Below, one piece after another: positions 22,751-32,151 of a stretch of 64,000 bases of DNA (the stretch's first letter is position 1; each line of letters starts with the position of its first letter). Source of the stretch: Pseudovibrio sp. JCM 19062 (GTDB lineage: Bacteria; Pseudomonadota; Alphaproteobacteria; Rhizobiales; Stappiaceae); the NCBI GenBank assembly GCA_001310715.1, contig BAXV01000010.1, positions 19,064 to 83,063 on the forward strand, read 5' to 3'. Under the pieces are notes generated by a model. The model had not been told where the DNA came from. It ran no database searches and was given only the letters and a program-made list of their open reading frames with translations. The position numbers were made by a program, and so were the translations under genes.

Positions 22751-23072
22751 TCACGGTGTTGCATGCGGGTGAGAGGCAAGTTTGAGGAAAGTTCTGTCTT
22801 CTTTCAGGATAAACTTCTCTTGCATGGCGAACTCATAGTTTTCGCGTCCAAGCGGGTCTTTTGCAAGGGTAGCTCTGTATTGTTCGTAGTGCGCCAGACT
22901 GCGCACGTTGTAGATGCCATAGGCCAGTGTTGTGGAACCCTCGTGGGGGGCGTAGTAGCCGATCAGGTCTGCTCCGCAGCGCGGAATTGCTTGCCCCCAA
23001 TTGCGGGCATACTGTTGGAACTCGGCCTTTTTTTGTCGGGTCGATCTGATAGCGAATGACGCAGGTGAGCAT
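22751..23072 (-). CDS. NIPSNAP family protein
   Basis: A dimeric alpha/beta-barrel-type protein of about 106 aa starting MLTCVIRYQIDPTKK with an AGGAG ribosome site. The NIPSNAP features are the RYQIDP strand, the AEFQQYARNWGQAIPRCGAD helix, GYYAPHEGSTTLAYGIYNVR and the RTFLK end. The frame is broken at a run of seven T at 23028-23034 where six are needed. It starts divergently from an ArsR-type regulator gene and leads into the ABM gene. Confidence 0.78.
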
Positions 23073-23207
23073 GACACTCCTCCGGTTTTGGTTCTCGATG
23101 CTGTGGGTGTAGCAAGTAGGCAGGCGTGATTGTTTCGATCGTGATCGAACAATCAATTCTGCGTGTGTGCTATAAGTCCGTCCACAGGCATGGAGGATGG
23201 AGCTGCC

Positions 23208-23892
23208 ATGAAAGAAGGACCGAACATTGCCGGGATTGCCGCGCTCATTGGAGATCCGGCGCGGGCAAACATGTTGCAGGCGCTTATGACCGGTGTTGCC
23301 CTGACCGCAGGCGAGTTGGCGCAAGAAGCGGGTGTTACGCCGCAAACCTCCAGCTTTCATCTGGGACGACTGGCGGAGGCTGGTTTGGTCAGCCTGCGTA
23401 AACAGGGGCGGCACAAGTATTACAGCCTTGCTAACAGTGATGTTGCGGCCCTGCTAGAGGCCATGAGCGGAATTGCCATGCGCTCTGGCATGACGCGCGT
23501 GCCGACAGGACAAAGAGCCTGAGCTGCGCAGGTCGCGTGTTTGTTATAACCATCTGGCTGGCGAGTATGGCGTTCAGGCCTACGACAGTTTGCTGACGCG
23601 GGGCTTCCTCGTGGAAGACGGCGAGCAGTTGCATCTGACCGGAGACGGGCGCGGCTTCCTCAAGGAGTTGGGTGTTGTGTTGCCGGACAAGGAAAACAAG
23701 CGGCGGCCTTTGTGTAAATCCTGTCTGGACTGGAGTGCGCGACGCTCCCATCTGGCGGGAATCGCGGGTACTGCCCTACTCTCTTTCTTTCTGGATCAGG
23801 GCTGGGCGAAGCGCGTTGATGGAAGTCGCATTATCACGTTTTCGCGAGAAGGCGATTCTCGCTTTCATGCCACATTTTCCCTTCAAGATTGA
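23208..23892 (+). CDS. ArsR-type winged-helix regulator
   Basis: A regulator of about 228 aa. The N-terminal HTH reads GIAALIGDPARANMLQALM, then LTAGELAQEAGVTPQTSSFH and GRHKYYSL. The C-terminal half carries the HLAGEYGVQAYDSLL segment and a CKSCLDWS Cys pair that could bind metal or sense redox. The reading frame changes near 23511, where two bases of a GP-coding stretch seem to be missing. It is divergent from the NIPSNAP-ABM pair, its likely target. ATG 23208 is preferred; one at 23190 is possible. Confidence 0.78.
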
Positions 23893-24073
23893 GGCTCAGA
23901 CAGGAATTTACCTTTGGTTTCATAGTGCACAAGCGTTGCGCCGTGAGATTTCACAGGGAAGTTCCCACATGAAACCCCGCAGGATTCCGCGGATATGTAC
24001 TTGACCTTAAGAAATTACACTTGGGTATAACTTGCCGTGAGCGCGAGGCCGTTCTATATTCCGTCACAAGTTG

Positions 24074-24089
24074 ACGTTTACGCAAACGT
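24074..24089. promoter_or_regulatory. Palindrome upstream of acyl-CoA dehydrogenase, candidate MerR operator
   Basis: The sequence ACGTTTACGCAAACGT has 6-base arms with a 4-base centre and overlaps a TTGACG (24071-24076) that could be a -35 element. It lies 40-55 bases before the ATG at 24130. The spacing and sequence type suit a MerR-family operator of fatty-acid genes; this is an inference. Confidence 0.5.
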
Positions 24090-24129
24090 TATGTCGCGCC
24101 TCTTGGGTTGGTCGGAAGGAAAAATTGCT

Positions 24130-25926
24130 ATGCCGAGTTATAGTGCTCCCGTTGAAGATACACTCTTTTTGCTCAAAGATGTTCTGGGTTACGAAAAACA
24201 TTCAAACCTGCCTGGGTTCTCCGAGGCAACTCCTGATCTTGTCGAAGCTATCTTGAAAGAAGGCGCAAAGTACTCTGAAGAGATCCTGCAGCCTCTGAAC
24301 CTGAGCGGCGACAAGGCTGGCTGTACCCGCCATGACGACGGAACAGTGACAACACCTGCTGGTTTCAAAGAAGCATACAAAGCTTACGCTGAAGGCGGCT
24401 GGGGTGGTCTGTCCATTCCTGAACAGTATGGCGGACAGGGTATGCCTGCGACCCTTTCTGTTATCCTGAATGAGTACCTGTGCTCTGCAAACCAGGCGTT
24501 TGCGATGTATCCGGGCCTGACCGCCGGTGCTATGGCAGCTCTGCTTGTTCACGCAAACGACGAAATTAAAGGCACCTACCTGCCGAAGATGGCAAGTGGC
24601 GAGTGGACAGGTACTATGAACCTGACCGAGCCACACTGCGGTACCGACCTTGGCATGATGCGCACAAAGGCCGTTCCACAGGGCGACGGCAGCTACAAGA
24701 TTTCCGGCACAAAGATCTTCATCTCTGCTGGTGACCATGACCTTGCCGAGAACATTGTCCACCTTGTTCTGGCACGTATTGAAGGTGCTCCTGAAGGTAT
24801 CAAGGGTATTTCCCTGTTCGTCGTGCCTAAGAAGAAGCTGGATGCTGACGGAAATCCTGCTGAATCGAACAACGTGAGTGTTGGTGCCATCGAAGAGAAG
24901 ATGGGTATCCACGCGAACTCCACTTGTGTCATGAACTATGATGAATCCGTAGGTTATCTCGTTGGTGAAGAACACAAAGGCATGCGTGCCATGTTCGTCA
25001 TGATGAACGAAGCACGCCTTGGTGTTGGTATTCAGGGTCTGTCTCAGTCTGAAGTGGCTTACCAGAACGCTCTGGCCTATGCGAAGGACCGTCTTCAGGG
25101 GCGCTCACTGACCGGACCTAAGAACCCGGACAAGCCAGCTGACCCGATCATCGTTCATCCGGATATCCGCCGTGTTTTGATGACCATCCGGTCCTTCAAC
25201 GAAGCTGCCCGTGCTCTTTACATGTGGACCTCGCTGCATGGCGATGTCTCCCACCTGTCTCAGGACGATGCTGAAAAGCAAGCTTCCGACGACATGATGG
25301 GTCTGCTGACACCGGTCGTCAAAGGCGTTCTGACGGATAAGGGCTTTGACAACACCGTTATGGCTCAGCAGGTCTTTGGTGGTCACGGCTATATCCAGGA
25401 ATGGGGTATGGACCAGTTCGTGCGTGATGCCCGTATCGCCATGATTTATGAAGGTGCCAACGGCGTTCAGGCGCTTGACCTTGTTGGCCGTAAGCTGCCT
25501 GCAAACGGTGGTCGTGCGGTTCAGGCATGGTTCAAGGAAGTCGGCGCGTTCATCAAAGAACATGAAGGCGACGAAGAACTTGGCGTTTACATGAAGGGTC
25601 TGAAGCAGTCCCTGAACGACCTTCAGGCAGCGACCATGTGGTTCATGCAGAACGCAATGAAAAACCCGGACAATGCCGGTGCTGGCTCCAATGACTACAT
25701 GCACCTGTTCGGTCTGGTGGCTCTTGGTTACATGTGGACCAAGATCGCAATTGCTGCGAACCGCAAGATCAAAGAGGGCGCAAACGGTCAGGAAGACTGG
25801 CTGAAAACCAAGCTGACCCTTGGAACCTTCTTCATGGAACGCGTGATGCCTGAATCTTCTGCGCATCTGGCACGCATCTCCACCGGTGCTGACACCATGA
25901 TGAGCCTCGACGCGGAAGCGTTCTGA
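24130..25926 (+). CDS. Acyl-CoA dehydrogenase (FadE-like)
   Basis: An intact 598-aa flavoprotein that introduces the 2,3 double bond into acyl-CoA, the first step of beta-oxidation. FAD and substrate segments include MNLTEPHCGTDLGMM, the KISGTKIFIS strand, and near the C terminus FGGHGYIQEWGMDQFVRDAR with the catalytic-region MIYEGANGVQ. The extra C-terminal domain matches the AcdB/FadE12-like type of about 600 aa. The ATG at 24130 follows a GGAAGG and gives the conserved start MPSYSAPVED; the longer open frame from 24037 would run through the promoter. Confidence 0.93.
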   Translation: MPSYSAPVEDTLFLLKDVLGYEKHSNLPGFSEATPDLVEAILKEGAKYSEEILQPLNLSGDKAGCTRHDDGTVTTPAGFKEAYKAYAEGGWGGLSIPEQYGGQGMPATLSVILNEYLCSANQAFAMYPGLTAGAMAALLVHANDEIKGTYLPKMASGEWTGTMNLTEPHCGTDLGMMRTKAVPQGDGSYKISGTKIFISAGDHDLAENIVHLVLARIEGAPEGIKGISLFVVPKKKLDADGNPAESNNVSVGAIEEKMGIHANSTCVMNYDESVGYLVGEEHKGMRAMFVMMNEARLGVGIQGLSQSEVAYQNALAYAKDRLQGRSLTGPKNPDKPADPIIVHPDIRRVLMTIRSFNEAARALYMWTSLHGDVSHLSQDDAEKQASDDMMGLLTPVVKGVLTDKGFDNTVMAQQVFGGHGYIQEWGMDQFVRDARIAMIYEGANGVQALDLVGRKLPANGGRAVQAWFKEVGAFIKEHEGDEELGVYMKGLKQSLNDLQAATMWFMQNAMKNPDNAGAGSNDYMHLFGLVALGYMWTKIAIAANRKIKEGANGQEDWLKTKLTLGTFFMERVMPESSAHLARISTGADTMMSLDAEAF

Positions 25927-25947
25927 TCAAATTATCGCAATTCAGGG

Positions 25948-25972
25948 GCCCGGGACCTATCCCGGGCTCTTG
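25948..25972 (+). terminator. Hairpin after acyl-CoA dehydrogenase
   Basis: The GC-only stem gcccggga / tcccgggc with a CCTA loop has only a weak T-rich tail, so it may attenuate rather than stop transcription. Confidence 0.6.
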
Positions 25973-26026
25973 TCCTGCCCTAGTCTCGACCTGATATATT
26001 AAGCTAACAGATTTTAGGAGTGCGAT

Positions 26027-26665
26027 ATGGCGGAATATAAACTTCAGTGTTTTGCGCAGAGCGGCAATGCCTACAAGGTTGCGCTGATGCTGGAGCTTTC
26101 CCAAGCATCATGGACCCTGAGTGGGTCGATTTTTTTTCAATGGTGCAACCCGCGATCCTGAGTTTCGTAGCGAGCAGAACGAGATGGGTGAAATTCCTGT
26201 GCTGATACACGGGGAAACACGGCTGACGCAGTCTGCGTGATACTGGAATACCTGACCCAGCAACTTGGCACGTTTGGCTGGGAGAACGAGGAAGAACGCC
26301 GGGAAATCATGCGCTGGCTGTTCTGGGACAACCACAAGCTGACTAGCTATGTGGCGACCCTGCGCTTCTTGCGTGCCCTGGCAAAAACCGGTGAGACTGA
26401 CGTGACCCGCTTTTTTGAAGGTCGGGCCATCGCCGCCCTCAAGGTTCTGGATAAACGCCTTGAGGACCATAACTTCCTTGTTGCAAATCGCCCAACAATC
26501 GCAGACCTTTCGGTATGCGGATACCTGTTTTGGCCAGAAGAGATTGGTGTGGACTTCGGCCCTTTATCAAATGTGAATGCATGGCTTGAGCGGATTAAGG
26601 CCCTACCCCACTGGGTAGCCCCTTATGACCTTATGCCCGGCCACCCTATGCCTACACCAGCCTGA
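26027..26665 (+). CDS. Glutathione S-transferase family protein
   Basis: A protein of about 213 aa. The N-terminal thioredoxin-like domain begins MAEYKLQCFAQSGNAYKVAL, then VDFFNGATRDPEFR and GEIPVLIHGETRLTQS. The helical C-terminal domain includes RPTIADLSVCGYLFW and LPHWVAPYDLMPGHP. Three breaks (near 26105, the T-run at 26130-26137, and near 26233) scramble the N-terminal half as written. A ribosome site AGGAG precedes the ATG. It sits inside the beta-oxidation run; a role in removing reactive lipid products is possible but unproven. Confidence 0.8.
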
Positions 26666-26686
26666 CCAATTTTTGCGGAGGACAAT

Positions 26687-27894
26687 ATGGCAGACGCCCT
26701 TATATTCGATCATGTTCGCACCCCACGTGGCGCGGCAAGAAAGACGGCTCTTTGCATGAAGTTTCAACAGCACGCCTTGCGGCGAACGCTCTTGAAGCCA
26801 TCAGAGACCGCAATGAGCTTGACACCAAGCTTGTAGACGACGTTGTGCTTGGCTGTGTTGACCCGGTAGGTGATGCAGGCTCTGACATTGCACGTGCTGC
26901 TATTTTTGCAGCAAACTACGACCGTTCTGTTCCTGGTATGCAGATCAACCGTTTTTGTGCATCCGGTCTTGACGCGGTCAACATGGGTGCATCCCAGATC
27001 ATGTCCGGCCAGAACAAGCTGGTAATTTCCGGCGGTGTGGAAGCAATGAGCCGTGTTGGTCTTGGTGCTTCGGGCGGTCCATGGCCAGCTGACCCGCAGG
27101 TTGCTATTCCTGCCTACTTCATGCCTCAGGGCGTTTCTGCTGACCTGATCTCCACCAAATACGGTTTTTCCCGTGATGATGTGGATGCATACTCAGTAGA
27201 GAGCCAGCGCCGTGCGAAAAAGGCATGGGATGAAGGCCGCTTCAAGAACTCTGTTGTTCCTGTACGCGACATCAATGGTCTGACCATTCTGGACCATGAC
27301 GAGCACATGCGCCCGCAAACAGACATGCAGTCTCTTGCAGGTTTGAACCCATCCTTCGAGATGATGGGCAACATGGGCGGCTTTAACGCTGTTGGTATTC
27401 AGGCACACCCTGAGATCGAGAAGATCAACCATATGCACCATGCTGGTAACTCCTCCGGTATCGTGGATGGTGCTGCTGCTGTGCTGATGGGTACCCGCGA
27501 GGCTGGTGAAGCTTACGGCCTGAAAGCACGTGCACGGATCAAGGCTTTTGCAAACATCGGTTCTGACCCGGCACTGATGCTGACAGGTCCGGTTGATGTG
27601 ACCGAGAAGCTTTTGAAAAACTCCGGCATGGAAATTGGCGATATCGACCTGTTTGAGCTGAACGAAGCGTTTGCCGCTGTTGTTCTGCGCTACATGCAGG
27701 CGTTTGAAATTGACCACGCCAACATGAACGTGAACGGTGGTGCAATTGCGATGGGCCATCCACTTGGTGCAACCGGTGCAATGATCCTTGGTACAGTTCT
27801 TGATGAGCTGGAGCGTCAGGACAAAAACACCGCACTTGTTACCCTGTGTATTGGTGCTGGCATGGGTACAGCAACCATCATTGAGCGCGTTTAA
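26687..27894 (+). CDS. fadA: Acetyl-CoA C-acyltransferase (3-ketoacyl-CoA thiolase)
   Basis: A thiolase of 402 aa that splits 3-ketoacyl-CoA in the last step of beta-oxidation. The acyl-accepting Cys is in [10 protein letters not shown], the His in [10 protein letters not shown] and the second Cys in LCIGAGMG. One missing C near 26733 (after RTPRG) breaks the N terminus, and the longest uninterrupted frame starts only at 26752. The start [15 protein letters not shown] has a GCGGAGG site. The gene is 14 bases before fadB and follows the GST by 21 bases, so all are likely one operon. Confidence 0.93.
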
Positions 27895-27908
27895 GGGGAG
27901 AGATAGAC

Positions 27909-30121
27909 ATGACTTACACACACTTTACCCTTGAAACCGATGCGGACGCTTTGCAGTTCTGAAATGGGACTCACCTGAAAAGCCAATGAACGTTTTTGAC
28001 GAATCCGTCATTAACGAGCTGGACAAAGTGATCGACGACATCACTGCTGATGATGCCATCAAAGGTGTTGTCGTTGCGTCCGGCAAAAAAGCGTTTTCCG
28101 CTGGTGCTGACCTTTCCATGATCGGCAAGGCTCTTAGCGTTTATAAGAAGCGTCAGGGCGTTGATCCGGAAGGCGCTGCAAAAGAACTGTTTGAAGGCAC
28201 TCGCAAACTTTCTCTCATCCTGCGCAAACTGGAAACATCCGGTAAGCCATATGTGGCTGCTGTAAACGGTGTTGCCATGGGTGGCGGTACCGAGCTTGCA
28301 CTGGCTTGTCACAAGCGTGTCGGTGCTGAAGACACCCTGAAAATGGCTCTGCCTGAAGTTAAGGTGGGTCTGTTCCCGGGTGCTGGTGGTACGCAGCGTG
28401 TTATGCGTCTGGTTCCGGACCTTCAGGGCGGCTTGCAGTTCCTGATGACTGGTCAGAACCTTGACGCGAAGAAGGCCATGCGCCTGAAGCTGATCGACGC
28501 TGTTGCGCCTGAGGCTGACCTGATTGACGCTGCCAAGAAGATGCTCTCAGAAGGTGTTGACCCTGTTGCACCTTGGGACAAGAAGGGCTTCAAAATCCCG
28601 ACTGGTAAGGTTTACTCCCCAGCCGGTATGCAGTTCTGGCCAGCTGCGAACGCGATCTACCGTCAGAACACCTATGACAACTATCCGGGCGCACGCTACA
28701 TGCTGCACTCTGTTGTTGAAGGCCTGATGGTTCCAATCGACGCTGGTCTGACCATCGAGAGCCGTTACTTTGCGCATGTTCTGCAGAGCAAAGAAGCTGC
28801 TGCTATGGTTCGCTCCCTGTTTGGTTCCATGCAGGAGCTGAACAAAGGTGCGCGTCGCCCAGCTGGTGTGCCTGAGACGAGCCTGAAAAAGGTTGGTGTT
28901 CTTGGTGCTGGCATGATGGGTGCAGGCATTGCTTACGTCACAGCAAAAGCTGGCCTTGAAGTTGTTCTGATTGACCAGTCACAGGAAGCTGCTGATAAGG
29001 GTAAGTCCTACTCAGAAAGCCTTCTGGACAAAGCAATCAAGCGCGGTAAATCTACGCCTGAGAAGAAAGAACAGCTTCTTGGCCTGATCACCGCAACCAC
29101 CGACTACAACGCCCTGAGCGATGTGGATCTGGTGATTGAAGCTGTGTTCGAAGACCGTGAAGTGAAGCGTGTTGTAACCGAGAAAGCCGAAGCGGCAATG
29201 CCAGCTTCCGCAGTCTACGCGTCCAACACCTCTACCCTTCCGATCACCTCGCTGGCAGAAGCTTCTTCCCGTCCAGCTGACTTCATCGGCATTCACTTCT
29301 TCTCCCCAGTGGACAAGATGATGCTTGTTGAGATCATTTTGGGTGAGAAGACCGAGGACAAGGCAACTGCTGTTGCTCTGGACTACGTGAAGGCAATCAA
29401 GAAGACCCCGATTGTTGTCAATGACAGCCGTGGCTTCTACACCTCCCGCGTGGTTGGCACCTATGTTCGCGAAGGCATCATGATGCTTTCCGATGGTGTG
29501 CCAGCAGCCATGATCGAGAACGCTGGCAAGATGGCAGGCATGCCTGTTGGTCCGCTTTCTCTGGGTGATGAAGTCGCTCTGGACCTTGCCTGGAAGATTA
29601 AGGAAGCAACCAAGAAAGACCTTGGCGATGCTTATCCTTCCAGCGGTTTTGACACCATTCTTGATGCAATGGTTGTTAAGAACGAGCGCTTTGGCCGTAA
29701 GAACTCCAAGGGCTTTTACGACTACAAAGGCAAGGACAAGGCTCTGTGGCCTGGTATCACCGAGATCACCGGTCCATCCAAGTCTGCTGATGAGTTTGAC
29801 GTAGAAGAACTGAAGGACCGCCTGCTCGGCATTCAGGCTCTTGAAACCGCGCGCGTGTTTGAAGAGAACTGCCTGACAGACGTTCGTGAAGCAGACGTTG
29901 GTTCCATCCTTGGCTTCGGTTTTGCACCGTTCTCCGGTGGCACGCTGTCTTACATCGACGGCATCGGCACCAAAGAGTTCGTAGAACGCTGTGACAAGCT
30001 GGCTGCCAAGTACGGCGACCGCTTCGCACCAAACAAACAGCTGCGCGCAATGGCAGAAGCTGGCGAGACCTACTACGGTAAGTTCTCCCCTGTAGAAGCT
30101 GTGGCAGAAGCTGCTGAATAA
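27909..30121 (+). CDS. fadB: Fatty oxidation complex alpha subunit (enoyl-CoA hydratase / 3-hydroxyacyl-CoA dehydrogenase)
   Basis: A bifunctional enzyme of 737 aa. The N-terminal crotonase domain (residues 1-200) shows GAGGTQRVMRLV and the oxyanion-type KKAFSAGADLSM. The NAD-binding domain starts KVGVLGAGMMGAGIAYVTA (about residue 325), with the catalytic His in IGIHFFSPVDKM. C-terminal dehydrogenase helices follow. One missing G near 27950 breaks the first residues after MTYTHFTLETDAD. With FadA it performs hydration, oxidation and cleavage of enoyl-CoA. Confidence 0.94.
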
Positions 30122-30165
30122 TACGGGATCGGCTGGGCGTAACAGCCAGCTGCCTAGCTAGAGTT

Positions 30166-30205
30166 AAAAGCGCCGGCGGGAGTGATCTCATCGGCGTTTT
30201 TTTTA
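30166..30205 (+). terminator. Probable terminator after fadB
   Basis: The arms CGCCG and CGGCG flank a 16-base loop that may itself fold, and a run of eight T follows. The stem is short, so efficiency is uncertain. Confidence 0.55.
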
Positions 30206-30225
30206 TGGGGCGCCTCTCAAGCCGT

Positions 30226-30327
30226 CATCCCGCACTTGATGCGGGATCCAGTGCAACACGTTCAGGCTTTTCGACATTCCAGACATGGATCCCGCATCGC
30301 GCTTCGCTTGTGCGGGATGACGGGAGG
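30226..30327. repeat. Nested palindromic element (REP-like)
   Basis: The outer arms ccgtcatcccgcac and gtgcgggatgacgg enclose inner arms gatgcgggatcca and tggatcccgcatc, giving a large double hairpin of about 100 bases. Motifs of this GTCATCCCGC type are frequent mobile palindromes in alphaproteobacterial intergenic DNA. Only one copy is in this window. The rest of this 345-base gap (30122-30466) holds no gene I can support. Confidence 0.75.
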
Positions 30328-30466
30328 GGTGTCAGCTGGCTGTAGCATATACCGGCTTGGCATCATGAAGAACGAAGTGCGGCATCGGTTCATACTGCTA
30401 CTCGCTTGCCAGCCTTCCAGACAAAATTAGCAGCACCAGTGGGATTGGTCGCACCAATGTTCCTCA

Positions 30467-30940
30467 TTAGGTCGGTACTGTTACAGAGGTTGGCGTGAAC
30501 TTGTAGCACTTTTCGTGTTTATTGGCGGACACGAGCTGAAAACCGTTACGCAGGTAGAAGGCATTTACCCTACTCTCAGGGAAAGTTTCCAACCTAATAG
30601 GTTTCCCAAGCTCCTCTGCTTTGTGCTTCAAAATACCCAGAACACGGCTTCCAATTCCACAACTTTGAACCTTTGGTTGGAGATAGAGGCGCTCCAGATA
30701 GAGGTAGTCGTCAGGCTCCCATAAAACGTAGAAGCCGACAGTTTTGCCATGCAGAACAATTTTGCGAGTGAAGGCAGGATCAAACGTTTGTTTAAATTTC
30801 TTCCGATAGGCCGCATGGTCATGCAATCCGTTTGCCACCCACTCCTCTTTCATGGCCTCTTGTCGAATATCCGCGAGGAGGTCTATGTCGTGAGGTTCCG
30901 TTGCGTAGATTAAAAACGGCACACCAGTAACTTTCAGCAA
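30467..30940 (-). CDS. GNAT-family N-acetyltransferase
   Basis: An intact 157-aa single GNAT domain. The acetyl-CoA-binding segment is LYLQPKVQSCGIGSRVLGIL, in which the usual Q/R-x-x-G-x-G/A signature appears as SCGIGS. It is followed by the substrate-side FYLRNGF motif (RVNAFYLRNGFQLVSANK). The acceptor is unknown. Confidence 0.82.
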   Translation of the reverse strand: MLKVTGVPFLIYATEPHDIDLLADIRQEAMKEEWVANGLHDHAAYRKKFKQTFDPAFTRKIVLHGKTVGFYVLWEPDDYLYLERLYLQPKVQSCGIGSRVLGILKHKAEELGKPIRLETFPESRVNAFYLRNGFQLVSANKHEKCYKFTPTSVTVPT

Positions 30941-31130
30941 TAACCTGAGGGCACAAAGTGGGTTTGCATCTATGCAATATCCCTCGGGCTTCCTATATAG
31001 AAAACAATCTTAAGCAATATGCTTTTAACCTAGAGCAGTCAAACTGCCTTGGCTTTCAATTTTTACGCGCATTCCGGTCGAAAACCGGCCTCTACCTAAA
31101 GAGATGCGCTTTGGTACAGCGGAGATTTTG

Positions 31131-31403
31131 ATGTCAGACGATAAGTTCAACCGTTTTCTTGGAGACTCGCCAGCACGGGTGCTTTTTCGGCTGATTTTTC
31201 TGTCCTTGATTGTCGGAATTGTTCTGGCCGCACTGAATTTTTCACCGTTGTCGCTGATTTACTCCGTGCAGGAGTTCTTTGTCCGGATCTGGAATATGGG
31301 TTTCTCAGCGCTTGAGCGTTTTGGCTCTTACTTCCTGCTTGGTGCCATGGTGGTGGTGCCGCTCTGGTTTATCTCACGGCTTATGAACTGGCGCGGACGA
31401 TAA
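31131..31403 (+). CDS. DUF6460 membrane protein
   Basis: An intact 90-aa integral membrane protein with two helices (about residues 16-38 and 65-83) joined by the loop SPLSLIYSVQEFFVRIWN. The start MSDDKFNRFLGDSPARVLFR matches the usual DUF6460 beginning and has a GCGGAGA site; the longer frame from 31104 is less likely. Function is unknown. Confidence 0.8.
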   Translation: MSDDKFNRFLGDSPARVLFRLIFLSLIVGIVLAALNFSPLSLIYSVQEFFVRIWNMGFSALERFGSYFLLGAMVVVPLWFISRLMNWRGR

Positions 31404-31430
31404 CGGCGACAGCTTCTTGCTGCACACCCA

Positions 31431-31994
31431 TTACTGCATGCAGATATTGTGGATGTTGATGGACAGGTTTTCGAAGATCTCCGGATCTTCGCTGGTGTTG
31501 CCCATCAGAACGGCTACCTCCATTGCAGCAAGAACAAAATCTGACTTCACGAGCGCTTCTTCAGAGGACCAGTCGCCGCTGTATTCCAGCAGATCCGCCA
31601 GCCAGATGCGGTTGCGGCGGGCAAATGTTGCGGCCAGTTGCTGAAGGTCTTCGGGTAATTCTTCGTCCTTGTCCCCAAGCACGGCTGAAAGGAACAGCTC
31701 GCCACCATCTGTCATCCCAGCTTGAAAGGCGGCGATGTAGGTGTCCAACGCTCTGCGGAAGTGGAGCGTTTGCGTAACAGGATCACCCAGAATTTGCAGG
31801 AAACGGTCGATGTACCGTTCCAGCACAGCCCGTTCCACGCCGTTCTTAGAAGGGAACATCCTTGAGATGTCCTGTTTGCTCGCTCCGGTGGTGTTGGCAA
31901 GTTGATTAACATCCAAGCCCAGCAGGCCACTTTCGCGGATCATGTAATCGGCCGTGTCCAGTACGACGCTTCTATCGGTGAGCACAACACCCAT
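31431..31994 (-). CDS. TetR-family transcriptional regulator
   Basis: An intact protein of 187 aa from the preferred ATG at 31994. An atypical TetR HTH lies at VVLDTADYMIRESGLLGLDV and QLANTTGASKQDISRMFPSK. The all-helical ligand-binding domain follows. The ligand and targets are unknown. The neighbouring divergent gene or the following HDAC-like gene could be targets. Confidence 0.78.
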   Translation of the reverse strand: MGVVLTDRSVVLDTADYMIRESGLLGLDVNQLANTTGASKQDISRMFPSKNGVERAVLERYIDRFLQILGDPVTQTLHFRRALDTYIAAFQAGMTDGGELFLSAVLGDKDEELPEDLQQLAATFARRNRIWLADLLEYSGDWSSEEALVKSDFVLAAMEVAVLMGNTSEDPEIFENLSINIHNICMQ

Positions 31995-32151
31995 ACGTGT
32001 CTCCCAAGCTTGCGCGGCTCTTATTTTTGCAATTAACGAGGGGAATACTGCGCATTTCTCCGGAAATGGCAAGAGACATATATCTAATTGCTTCCTGCAA
32101 AAATTACTTCAAATTTTACATAAATTACGGATAAAAGAACTTAGTTTTAAA

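Noticed and set aside
23028..23034. Programmed ribosomal frameshifting on A/T heptamers in NIPSNAP and other genes
   Set aside because: The same seven-for-six pattern appears in unrelated genes, and dozens of other breaks at G/C runs need a base deletion instead, so error is simpler.
24037..24129. Acyl-CoA dehydrogenase start at 24037
   Set aside because: The extra codons cover the promoter palindrome; the ATG at 24130 has a ribosome site and gives the conserved N terminus.
30226..30327. CRISPR repeat unit
   Set aside because: It is a single nested palindrome with no repeated spacer pattern.
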